From Candidatus Acetothermia bacterium (lineage in GTDB: Bacteria; Bipolaricaulota; Bipolaricaulia; Bipolaricaulales; Bipolaricaulaceae): a stretch of 5,034 bases of DNA. Below are positions 1-5,034 of the stretch, one piece after another (positions within the stretch are counted from its first letter, which is position 1; every line of letters starts with the position of its first letter). Where the stretch lies: contig PUMK01000162.1 of the NCBI GenBank assembly GCA_003551325.1, positions 1 through 5,034 on the forward strand, written 5' to 3'. The translations under genes were made by a program, and so were the position numbers. The notes under the pieces are model-generated. The model was not told the origin of the DNA. It saw only the letters and a program-made list of their open reading frames with translations, and ran no database searches.

Positions 1-221
1 GTGGACGTCCCCTGCCCTCCGGCACGGTGGTCATGGGCGAGGTGGGGCTCGCTGGGGACATGCGTCCCGTCCGGCGGGCACCCGAGCGCCTCCGTGAGGT
101 GGCAAGGCTCGGTTTCAAGCGGGCGGTCCTCCCTGTCCAGAAGGTGCCCTCATCGCTATCCTTAGAGGTAACGACCGTTCACACGGTAGAGGAGGCTGCC
201 CAGGCACTGGAGTTGATGTGA
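1..221 (+). CDS. radA: DNA repair protein RadA, C-terminal fragment (5' end outside window)
   Basis: The reading frame is open from the window edge (first complete codon at base 3) and gives 72 residues before TGA at 219-221. The segment has the hallmark of the C-terminal Lon-protease-like domain of RadA: GEVGLAGDMRPV, then a basic stretch and REVARLGFKRAVLP, a near-consensus match to that domain's end. The tail VHTVEEAAQALELM matches the usual last helix. RadA is a cytosolic RecA-related ATPase that acts in recombination repair by promoting branch migration. Its zinc-finger and ATPase domains would lie upstream and cannot be checked here. The stop codon overlaps the GTG start of disA, a very common gene order, so the two are probably co-transcribed and translationally coupled. 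The family call is secure; whether the gene is intact is not visible. Confidence 0.93.
   Translation, partial: GRPLPSGTVVMGEVGLAGDMRPVRRAPERLREVARLGFKRAVLPVQKVPSSLSLEVTTVHTVEEAAQALELM
209..212 (+). promoter_or_regulatory. Ribosome binding site deciding the disA start
   Basis: GGAG lies five bases before the GTG at 218, inside the last codons of radA. The alternative in-frame ATG at 227 would leave a 14-base spacer, so GTG 218 is preferred. The ATG at 216 is in another frame. Confidence 0.55.
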
Positions 222-1294
222 GACCGATGGCCCCACAACGCCCCGAACAAGAGGAAATCCTCGAGCGCACCGCGCCCGGCACGCCACTGCGCGATGCCAT
301 CGACCGCATCGTCGAACTGGGACGGGGAGGGCTGATCGTCATCGCTGAGCGTGACACGATCTCACCGCTTATCGCCGCAGGGTTCACCTTGGACGCCCCG
401 TTCACACCTCAGGCCGTGGCCGAACTGGCGAAGATGGACAGGGCCGTGGTCGTCGACCTGCCGCTGCGGACCATCCTCTATGCCAACGCACACCTTGTCC
501 CCGACCCCTCCATTCCCTCTCACGAAACGGGCACCCGACACAGGGTTGCCGAGCAGACGGCCCGCCAGCTCGATCGGGCCATCGTTGCCATCTCCGAAGA
601 GCGGCGCCGTGTCACCCTGTACATGGGACCCTGGGAGCACGAACTCCAGGAACCGTTGTCGCTCCTTCCCCAAGCGTCCCAAGCTTTGCTGATCCTCGAC
701 CGTTACCGGGGCGAACTGCGCGAGCTGCTGAGCGAGCTTGCCCCACTGGAGTTCGAACGCCGGGTTCTACCCTACCATGTGGGCTCCGTGATCCAGAAGA
801 TGATCCAGATGCTCGAGTTGGAACAGGAATTGCGGAGGTTGTTCGTGGAACTCGGCACCCATCGTGAACTCCCTGAACGTCAACTGCGCGGGCTTATCCG
901 TGGCGTGCGTGAGGAGGTAGAACTCATCATCATGGACTTCCAGCGCCCCCCGGTCCGCCCGGCGCGGGAACTCCTGGAGGAGGTCATGGCCCTGGACAGC
1001 GAGGAGCGGCTTTCTCCTGAGGCCGTGCTCAAACCGCTCGGGTTCCGTGAGGAAGAGGACCTGGAACGTGCGATCCCGTCACGGGGCTACCGGCTCCTGT
1101 CCAAGGTGCCACGCCTTCCCATGTCCGTGATCGAACGGTTGGTCGACGAAATGGGAACCCTCGACCAAGTGGAGCGCACCAATCATCGACAGCTTCAGCG
1201 TATTCGGGGAATCGCTGACGTCCGTGCCCGGGCCATCAAGTCCGGCCTGCAGAGGTTCAAGACCGGTTACGCATCGTCATTGGAGGGACTATGA
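218..1294 (+). CDS. disA: DNA integrity scanning protein DisA (diadenylate cyclase), variant DGA motif
   Basis: The product has 358 residues, the normal DisA length. DisA is an octameric cytosolic protein that binds branched DNA and condenses two ATP into c-di-AMP. The N-terminal DAC domain spans about 20-145: GRGGLIVI (35-42), the GF.LD..FTP stretch (55-64), LAKMD (70-74), HLVPDPSIP (92-100), GTRHR (105-109) and VTLYMG (132-137). A helical linker follows (about 150-280), then RGYRLLSKVPRLP (289-301) and a C-terminal helix-hairpin-helix DNA-binding region (about 302-345) whose hairpin reads GIADVRAR. The RHR motif (107-109) is intact, but the catalytic DGA motif is D74-R75-A76, with arginine for the near-invariant glycine. 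That residue sits in the nucleotide pocket, so cyclase activity is uncertain; the change would need only one base (AGG versus GGG). The start is GTG overlapping the radA stop; an ATG three codons later is the alternative. Its stop overlaps the punA start (ATGA). Confidence 0.95.
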   Translation: MRPMAPQRPEQEEILERTAPGTPLRDAIDRIVELGRGGLIVIAERDTISPLIAAGFTLDAPFTPQAVAELAKMDRAVVVDLPLRTILYANAHLVPDPSIPSHETGTRHRVAEQTARQLDRAIVAISEERRRVTLYMGPWEHELQEPLSLLPQASQALLILDRYRGELRELLSELAPLEFERRVLPYHVGSVIQKMIQMLELEQELRRLFVELGTHRELPERQLRGLIRGVREEVELIIMDFQRPPVRPARELLEEVMALDSEERLSPEAVLKPLGFREEEDLERAIPSRGYRLLSKVPRLPMSVIERLVDEMGTLDQVERTNHRQLQRIRGIADVRARAIKSGLQRFKTGYASSLEGL

Positions 1295-2103
1295 GCTACG
1301 AGAACGCGATCCAACAGGCAGCCAGCACCCTCGCAGCGCTGGGGTCACCGAGCACCGCCGTCATCCTCGGATCAGGGCTTTCTGAAGTCTTGAAGCTGGA
1401 GGACCCCCGTATCGTGCCCTTCGACGGAATCCCCGGCTTCCCCCGCACGACGGTCACTGGCCATGCTGGAAAGGTCGAGGTAGGTAAGGTGGGTCGCGCC
1501 ACGGTGCTCGTCCAGCGTGGACGTGTTCACTACTACGAAGGGCACGCCATGGCCGATCTCGTGTTCCCGATACGGGCTTACGCCCGCCTCGGCATACGTC
1601 GTCTCGTCATCACCAACGCGGCGGGGGGGATCTCTCCAGAGTTCGATGCGGGGGACCTCGTGTTGATCAGCGACCACATCAACATGATGGGCGACAATCC
1701 ACTCAGAGGTCCAAACCTCGAGAACCTGGGCCCTCGGTTCCCGGACATGACCTACGTCTATGACCCCGAGCTTCGCGCCGTTGCGCGTGCGGCAGGCGAG
1801 CGCTTGGGCATCACGCTCAAGGAAGGTGTGTATGTGGCCACCATGGGACCCTCCTACGAAACCCCGGCGGAGATCAACGCCTTCCGTGCGCTAGGGGCCG
1901 ACCTTGTGGGCATGTCGACCGTGCCGGAGGTCATCGCCGCCCGGCACGCGGGTCTTAGGATCTTGGGGATCTCGTGCGTCACGAATCTTGCAGCAGGCGT
2001 CTCCGGAGAACCGCTATCCCACGAGGAAGTTGTGGAGACAACGCAGCGTAAGGCCGCTGAACTCGGCAAACTGCTCGGTGAACTGGTCCAACATCTGATC
2101 TAG
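1291..2103 (+). CDS. punA: Purine nucleoside phosphorylase (trimeric, PunA/PNP-I type)
   Basis: The product has 270 residues, the standard length for the trimeric PNP family. It phosphorolyses inosine, guanosine and their deoxy forms to free base plus (deoxy)ribose-1-phosphate in purine salvage. Phosphate-site elements are present: ILGSGL (25-30, S28), GRVHYYEGH (77-85, with R78, H80, Y82) and TNAAGG (108-113). The base and ribose pocket is seen in GPSYETPAE (186-194, E190), VGMSTVPE (206-213, M208 and S209) and CVTNLAAG (229-236), with H244 in LSHEE. T231-N232 corresponds to the Thr-Asn pair that selects 6-oxopurines; the related methylthioadenosine phosphorylases have Asp there, so PNP is favoured over MtnP. 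The ATG overlaps the disA stop and is preceded by GGAGGG at 1282-1287, inside disA. Placement suggests co-expression with radA and disA; a direct functional link to c-di-AMP is only a guess. Confidence 0.95.
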   Translation: MSYENAIQQAASTLAALGSPSTAVILGSGLSEVLKLEDPRIVPFDGIPGFPRTTVTGHAGKVEVGKVGRATVLVQRGRVHYYEGHAMADLVFPIRAYARLGIRRLVITNAAGGISPEFDAGDLVLISDHINMMGDNPLRGPNLENLGPRFPDMTYVYDPELRAVARAAGERLGITLKEGVYVATMGPSYETPAEINAFRALGADLVGMSTVPEVIAARHAGLRILGISCVTNLAAGVSGEPLSHEEVVETTQRKAAELGKLLGELVQHLI

Positions 2104-2122
2104 GCGGGGACGGAACGCCCTA
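2101..2122. terminator. Weak inverted repeat spanning both convergent stop codons
   Basis: TAGGCG at 2101-2106 can pair with CGCCCTA at 2116-2122, with one bulged base and a 9-base loop. The arms contain the punA stop (TAG, + strand) and the stop of the small membrane protein gene (TAG, - strand). Its central position between convergent operons fits a bidirectional termination or mRNA-end element. The stem is only 6 pairs and no T-tract follows on either strand, so it is not a classical intrinsic terminator and could be chance. Confidence 0.25.
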
Positions 2123-2326
2123 CTCCTGGTCCTTGTGCCTCTTACCGAGGTAGCTACCGAGCCCCATGAGCCCCACGAACAGACCCGCCACGAACACCAT
2201 GTGCGCAACCATCCCCAGCGCCAAGGACATGGGAAGGATCCGGATCTGCGAGAGGAACACCGCCGCCCAACTGGCCAGCATGAGAACGAGGCCGGTCAAG
2301 ATCAGCTTAAGCGGACTCCTCGTCAA
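2120..2326 (-). CDS. Small two-helix membrane protein at the end of the ABC transporter operon
   Basis: Reading from TTG at 2326, the product has 68 residues and begins MTRSPLKLIL. Two hydrophobic stretches (about 8-27 and 32-58) are separated by a short turn containing SQIRILP, and the end is charged (GKRHKDQE). This fits a helical hairpin with both ends in the cytoplasm; there is no signal-peptide cleavage motif. The frame stays open upstream to 2488, but that part lies within the OppF-like gene, is not hydrophobic and looks like a shadow, so I start the gene at TTG. GAGAGGTG (2338-2331) lies four bases before it. An AGGAG at 2320-2316 could instead serve a later start such as CTG 2305 or TTG 2299. 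The gene overlaps the OppF-like gene by 20 bases, so translation is probably coupled. I do not recognise a named family. An accessory role with the transporter is an inference from position. Confidence 0.65.
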   Translation of the reverse strand: MTRSPLKLILTGLVLMLASWAAVFLSQIRILPMSLALGMVAHMVFVAGLFVGLMGLGSYLGKRHKDQE

Positions 2327-3320
2327 CGGGCACCTCTCCCTCGCGGTACAACCAGCATTCCACCTCGTGTCCGGCAACCGGCTGGAAAGCGGGAGGCTCG
2401 TCCACATCGCAGACGCCCTCCATGAAGTGCTTGCACCGGGGGTGGAAGCGACAACCTGAGGGTGGCCGGACCAGGCTTGGGGGTTCACCTCCGGGAACCT
2501 CCTTGATGATGTGAGCGTTGGCCGCGTCCGGGTCGGAGATCGCGGTGAGCAATGCCTGCGAGTACGGGTGCAACGGGTTGTGAATCAGTTCTTTGACCTC
2601 CGCCTTTTCCACCAGCTTGGCAGCATACATCACGAAGGCGAACTCCGAGAAGTAGCGTACCGTTGACAGGTCGTGCGTGATGTAGATGACACCCAAGTCG
2701 TGCTGTTCCTGAATGCGTCGCAGAAGCTGCAGCACCTCGACGCGTACTGACGCATCGAGCATGGAGACAGGCTCATCGGCCACAATCAGCTTGGGTTCGA
2801 GCACCAATGCGCGCGCGATGACCAAGCGCTGTTGCTGCCCACCGCTGAGCATATGCGGGTACTTATGGATGAAGTCGCCGTATGGGATGAGGCGCACTTC
2901 CTCGAGCACCTCGCGGATCCGCTGCTCTTGGTCCGTTTTCGGTACCCCATGAATCTCAAGCGGCTCACCGAGGATGCGCTGTACGCTCATGAACGGAGGA
3001 AGCGCACCGTAGGGGTCCTGTTGAACGAACCCCACATTGGCCCTCACCCACGCAAGTCCCTTTCCCTTCTTCTCGCCATCGAGCTTCGTCCCGGCGATCG
3101 TCATCTCGCCCGACGTGGGAGGCACCAAACCCAAGAGCGTCTTGGCCAGCGTCGACTTGCCGGACCCGCTCTCTCCGACGATGGTCACGGCCTCGCGCCG
3201 CGCAAGATCAAAGCTGACACCGTCCACCGCCTTGACATAGCCGGCGTGGAAGAACCCCCACTTGCGGAGTTCATACCATGTTCGCAGCTCGCTCACAGAA
3301 AGCAGTGCTTCGTCCGTCAT
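2307..3320 (-). CDS. ABC transporter ATP-binding protein, oligopeptide/dipeptide type (OppF/DppF-like)
   Basis: The product has 337 residues, normal for OppF/DppF subunits. It is one of two cytoplasmic ATPases that power import through an Opp/Dpp-type permease pair. All ABC motifs are present: Walker A GESGSGKST (49-57), Q-loop VQQDPYGALPPF (99-110), signature LSGGQQQR (158-165), Walker B LIVADE (178-183) with catalytic E183, D-loop at 189, and switch H216 in ITHDL. The C-terminal oligopeptide-transporter region follows: NPLHPYSQALL (248-258), GGEPPSL (277-283) and a cysteine-bearing end (C290, C296, C304, C322), which in related DppD proteins binds a 4Fe-4S cluster. The ATG at 3320 follows the OppD-like stop by 10 bases; AGGGG (3327-3323) is only two bases away, a short spacer. 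Substrate (peptide or oligosaccharide) cannot be told from an ATPase. Confidence 0.93.
   Translation of the reverse strand: MTDEALLSVSELRTWYELRKWGFFHAGYVKAVDGVSFDLARREAVTIVGESGSGKSTLAKTLLGLVPPTSGEMTIAGTKLDGEKKGKGLAWVRANVGFVQQDPYGALPPFMSVQRILGEPLEIHGVPKTDQEQRIREVLEEVRLIPYGDFIHKYPHMLSGGQQQRLVIARALVLEPKLIVADEPVSMLDASVRVEVLQLLRRIQEQHDLGVIYITHDLSTVRYFSEFAFVMYAAKLVEKAEVKELIHNPLHPYSQALLTAISDPDAANAHIIKEVPGGEPPSLVRPPSGCRFHPRCKHFMEGVCDVDEPPAFQPVAGHEVECWLYREGEVPVDEESA
2331..2338 (-). promoter_or_regulatory. Ribosome binding site for the small membrane protein (supports TTG start)
   Basis: On the minus strand GAGAGGTG, close to the anti-Shine-Dalgarno complement, lies four bases upstream of TTG 2326. 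It sits inside the last codons of the OppF-like gene. No ATG or GTG in the right frame lies nearby, which makes this site the main support for the TTG start. Confidence 0.45.
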
Positions 3321-3330
3321 CTCCCCTGCC

Positions 3331-4299
3331 TCATACGTGCAACCAGCACTTGACCCAGCGACCGTCGCCTACGTCCTGGAACGGCGGCTCCTCGGTGCAC
3401 TTCTCAAACCTCGACGGGCATCGCTCCGCGAACCGGCACCCCGTGGGGGGATTGAGCAAGCTCGGCGGCTGCCCGGGGATGAAGTCCAGTGCCTTGTCCT
3501 CTCTCAGCGTGGGCACGCTGGCCATCAGCTTCCTGGCATATGGATGCAGCGGTTCGCTGAAGAAGGTACCCGCATCGCACAGCTCGACCAGCTGCCCGCC
3601 GTACATCACCGCCGCCCGGTCCGCCAACTCGCTCGATGTGGCGATATCGTGCGTGATCAGGATGAAGGTCATCCCCAGATCGCGTTTAATGCCCTTGAGC
3701 ACGTTCATGATGTTCGTCTGCGTAAGCACATCCAGCGCGCTCGTCGGCTCATCGAGGAACACAAGATCCGGGTTGGCGATCAGCGCCATCGCCAACACCG
3801 CGCGCTGGCGCATTCCTCCGGAGAGTTCGAACGGATAGCGCTCCAGGAAGTCCGTCGACACGCCCACCATCCGGAATGCCTCAGCGGCGCGTCCCAGAGC
3901 CTCTCGCCGGTTCGCCGCCTTTCGGTGCACAAGCAACGGTTCGGCCACCTGATCGCCAACCTTGACCACAGGGTTCAGCGAGTTCATCGCCGCTTGCGCC
4001 ACGAGGGACATCTGGACCCAGCGGACTTGTTTGCGAAACCGCTCCTCGCCCAACTTCATCACATCGGTACCGTTGAGGAACACCCGGCCTGTGTAGGCAT
4101 GCACATTGCGCGGTAGGAGTCTCAGGATAGCCCGCGCCAAGGTGCTCTTCCCGCAACCCGACTCCCCCACCACCACCATGGCCGGCCCCCGCTCGAGCGA
4201 GAAGGTCACCCCATCGACCGCTTGCACGGGACCTTTCCGGGTGCGGAAGTGAAGCTTGAGGTCTTCGACGTTGAGCAGCCCGTTGCTTTGGTCGGTCAC
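3331..4299 (-). CDS. ABC transporter ATP-binding protein, oligopeptide/dipeptide type (OppD/DppD-like)
   Basis: The product has 322 residues from GTG 4299 and is the first ATPase of the importer. It shows Walker A GESGCGKST (45-53), the Q-loop region with Q102 followed by AAMNSLNPV (103-111), signature LSGGMRQR (159-166), Walker B LVFLDE (179-184) with E184, D-loop SALD (187-190) and switch H217 in ITHDI. The C-terminal Opp/Dpp region has EPLHPYARKLM (249-259), PGQPPSLLNPP (275-285) and four cysteines (C288, C294, C301, C318), a likely iron-sulfur site as in known DppD structures. The frame is open to an ATG at 4365, but those 22 codons overlap the permease gene and are unlike the family. GTG 4299 lies one base past the permease stop and six bases after AGGGGGG, so it is the better start. 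The paired OppF-like gene follows 10 bases downstream. Confidence 0.93.
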   Translation of the reverse strand: MTDQSNGLLNVEDLKLHFRTRKGPVQAVDGVTFSLERGPAMVVVGESGCGKSTLARAILRLLPRNVHAYTGRVFLNGTDVMKLGEERFRKQVRWVQMSLVAQAAMNSLNPVVKVGDQVAEPLLVHRKAANRREALGRAAEAFRMVGVSTDFLERYPFELSGGMRQRAVLAMALIANPDLVFLDEPTSALDVLTQTNIMNVLKGIKRDLGMTFILITHDIATSSELADRAAVMYGGQLVELCDAGTFFSEPLHPYARKLMASVPTLREDKALDFIPGQPPSLLNPPTGCRFAERCPSRFEKCTEEPPFQDVGDGRWVKCWLHV

Positions 4300-4300
4300 G

Positions 4301-5034
4301 TCACACCCCCCTGAGTCTCGGGTTGAACACCCGGTCGAGCGAGTAGCCCAGAAGGGCAAACCCAAAGCCCGTGAACATCAGCAACACCGCCGGCTGGACC
4401 ATCCAGTAGTAGTAACCCTTGTAGAGCGCCCCCTGGGCCAGCGCATCGTTCATCACCTTGCCCCAAGTGGGGAGAATCGGATCCCCGAGGCCGATCACCG
4501 CCAGGGTCGCCTCAAGGAACACGAACGTCGGGATCACGAGCACAAACTGCGGCAAGAGCACGGGAACGATCCGCGGCAGGAGGTACCGGAACACGATGCG
4601 CATATTGCTGGCCCCATAGGCCTGGGCCGCTTCGATATAGGGAGCCTCCTTAGCCTGGAGGAACATGGCGCGGTACGTCTTCATGGCCGCGCTGAAGATG
4701 CTCATGAAGATGATCAGCCCCAGCATCAACCACAGGCTCCGGCTGAAGAAATAACCCACCATGATCAGGATCGGCAAGAGCGGAAGAACCATGAACAGCT
4801 CCGTGAGGCGCTGGAACACACTGTCTACCTTACCCCCGTACCACGTACCAATCCCGGCGAGGACAAAGGTGCTGACGTTGGCACCTACGGCACCCAGAAA
4901 CCCGAACGCCAGCGCCAGCGGCGCCCCCCACAGAAGCGCCACCATGATGTCCCGCCGCCGGTGGTCCGTACCTGCAAACCCCGCAATCTGCCCATACACC
5001 ACGAGCCTCGCCTCCAGGCGGGACCCAGCCGGAA
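4301..5034 (-). CDS. ABC transporter permease, DppC/OppC-like (5' end outside window)
   Basis: This is an inner-membrane channel subunit of an Opp/Dpp-type importer. The frame is open to the window edge, giving 243 visible residues; the family usually has about 280-350, so the N-terminus with the first membrane helix is missing. GTG codons at 5002 and 4999 could be read as starts, but the upstream codons stay open and the protein would begin directly at the family's GTD..RRD element (visible residues 21-28), so the true start is probably beyond 5034. About five hydrophobic segments are visible. The cytoplasmic coupling loop has the EAA motif, EAAQAYGASNMRI (134-146), which docks onto the ATPases. 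Other family features are LEATLAVIGLGDP (173-185) with PTWG (188-191), and the end LDRVFNPRLRG. The OppD-like gene starts one base after its stop. The segment GTDHRRRD replaces the more usual GTDxxGRD of classical DppC, pointing to a subfamily whose substrates may be peptides or oligosaccharides. Confidence 0.9.
   Translation of the reverse strand, partial: PAGSRLEARLVVYGQIAGFAGTDHRRRDIMVALLWGAPLALAFGFLGAVGANVSTFVLAGIGTWYGGKVDSVFQRLTELFMVLPLLPILIMVGYFFSRSLWLMLGLIIFMSIFSAAMKTYRAMFLQAKEAPYIEAAQAYGASNMRIVFRYLLPRIVPVLLPQFVLVIPTFVFLEATLAVIGLGDPILPTWGKVMNDALAQGALYKGYYYWMVQPAVLLMFTGFGFALLGYSLDRVFNPRLRGV
4306..4312 (-). promoter_or_regulatory. Ribosome binding site deciding the OppD-like start
   Basis: AGGGGGG on the minus strand, within the last codons of the permease gene, sits six bases before GTG 4299. 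The distal ATG at 4365 would add an unconserved N-terminal extension overlapping the permease, so this site favours the shorter protein. Confidence 0.55.

Noticed and set aside
115..405. Minus-strand 96-codon open frame across the radA/disA junction
   Set aside because: Shadow of two well-supported plus-strand genes with no protein similarity that I can see.
2327..2488. Upstream extension of the small membrane protein frame to an ATG at 2488
   Set aside because: These codons lie within the conserved C-terminal region of the OppF-like gene, and their translation is neither hydrophobic nor family-like. The TTG start with a ribosome binding site is more plausible.
2832..3353. 173-codon plus-strand open frame
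   Set aside because: Antisense to the OppF-like gene, with no ribosome binding site or domain signal; the minus-strand gene explains the sequence fully.
3262..4116. 284-codon plus-strand open frame opposite the two ATPase genes
   Set aside because: It lies antisense to strongly conserved ATPase genes, spans their junction, has low-complexity His/Arg-rich content and no recognisable domain. It is a shadow frame of high-GC coding DNA.
4300..4365. 22-residue N-terminal extension of the OppD-like ATPase from ATG 4365
   Set aside because: It overlaps the permease coding sequence, is not typical of the family, and GTG 4299 has a well-placed ribosome binding site.
1..5034. Search for a defence system, CRISPR array, insertion sequence, tRNA or other novel system
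   Set aside because: No direct repeats, terminal inverted repeats, tRNA-like cloverleaf or transposase/nuclease motifs were seen by eye. The window is housekeeping and transporter genes; the small membrane protein and the DisA variant are the only unusual elements.

Overview
The window is about 60% G+C, densely coding bacterial DNA with GTG and TTG starts and no rRNA, tRNA, CRISPR or mobile-element signal. The radA-disA pairing is typical of Gram-positive-type lineages (Firmicutes, Actinobacteria) and some thermophilic phyla. The permease and ATPases look like the oligopeptide/oligosaccharide ABC transporters of Chloroflexota, Thermotogota or deep-branching actinobacteria. I cannot name the organism more closely.

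The left half (1-2103, + strand) is a three-gene block. It holds the 3' end of radA (DNA repair ATPase), disA (DNA-scanning diadenylate cyclase, full length) and a trimeric-type purine nucleoside phosphorylase (punA). Each stop codon overlaps the next start (GTGA at 218-221, ATGA at 1291-1294), so the genes are very probably one operon with coupled translation. The block links recombination repair, c-di-AMP signalling and purine salvage. The point most worth attention is that the DisA catalytic DGA motif reads D-R-A, while the partner RHR motif is intact.

The right half (2120-5034, - strand) is the distal part of an opp/dpp-type ABC importer operon, transcribed towards the first block. In transcription order it holds a DppC/OppC-like permease (5' end beyond the window), an OppD-like ATPase, an OppF-like ATPase, and a 68-residue two-helix membrane protein that starts inside the end of the OppF-like gene from a probable TTG codon. 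The genes are spaced -20 to +10 nt apart, again indicating one transcript. The permease and the two ATPases would form most of the membrane core of an importer. A second permease and the solute-binding protein are not in view and probably lie upstream of the permease, beyond base 5034. Both ATPases carry four C-terminal cysteines that could hold an iron-sulfur cluster.

The two operons converge with only 16 bp between stop codons (2104-2119). A weak imperfect inverted repeat spans both stops. There is no intergenic stretch over 300 bases and no promoter I can support, because both operons begin outside the window.
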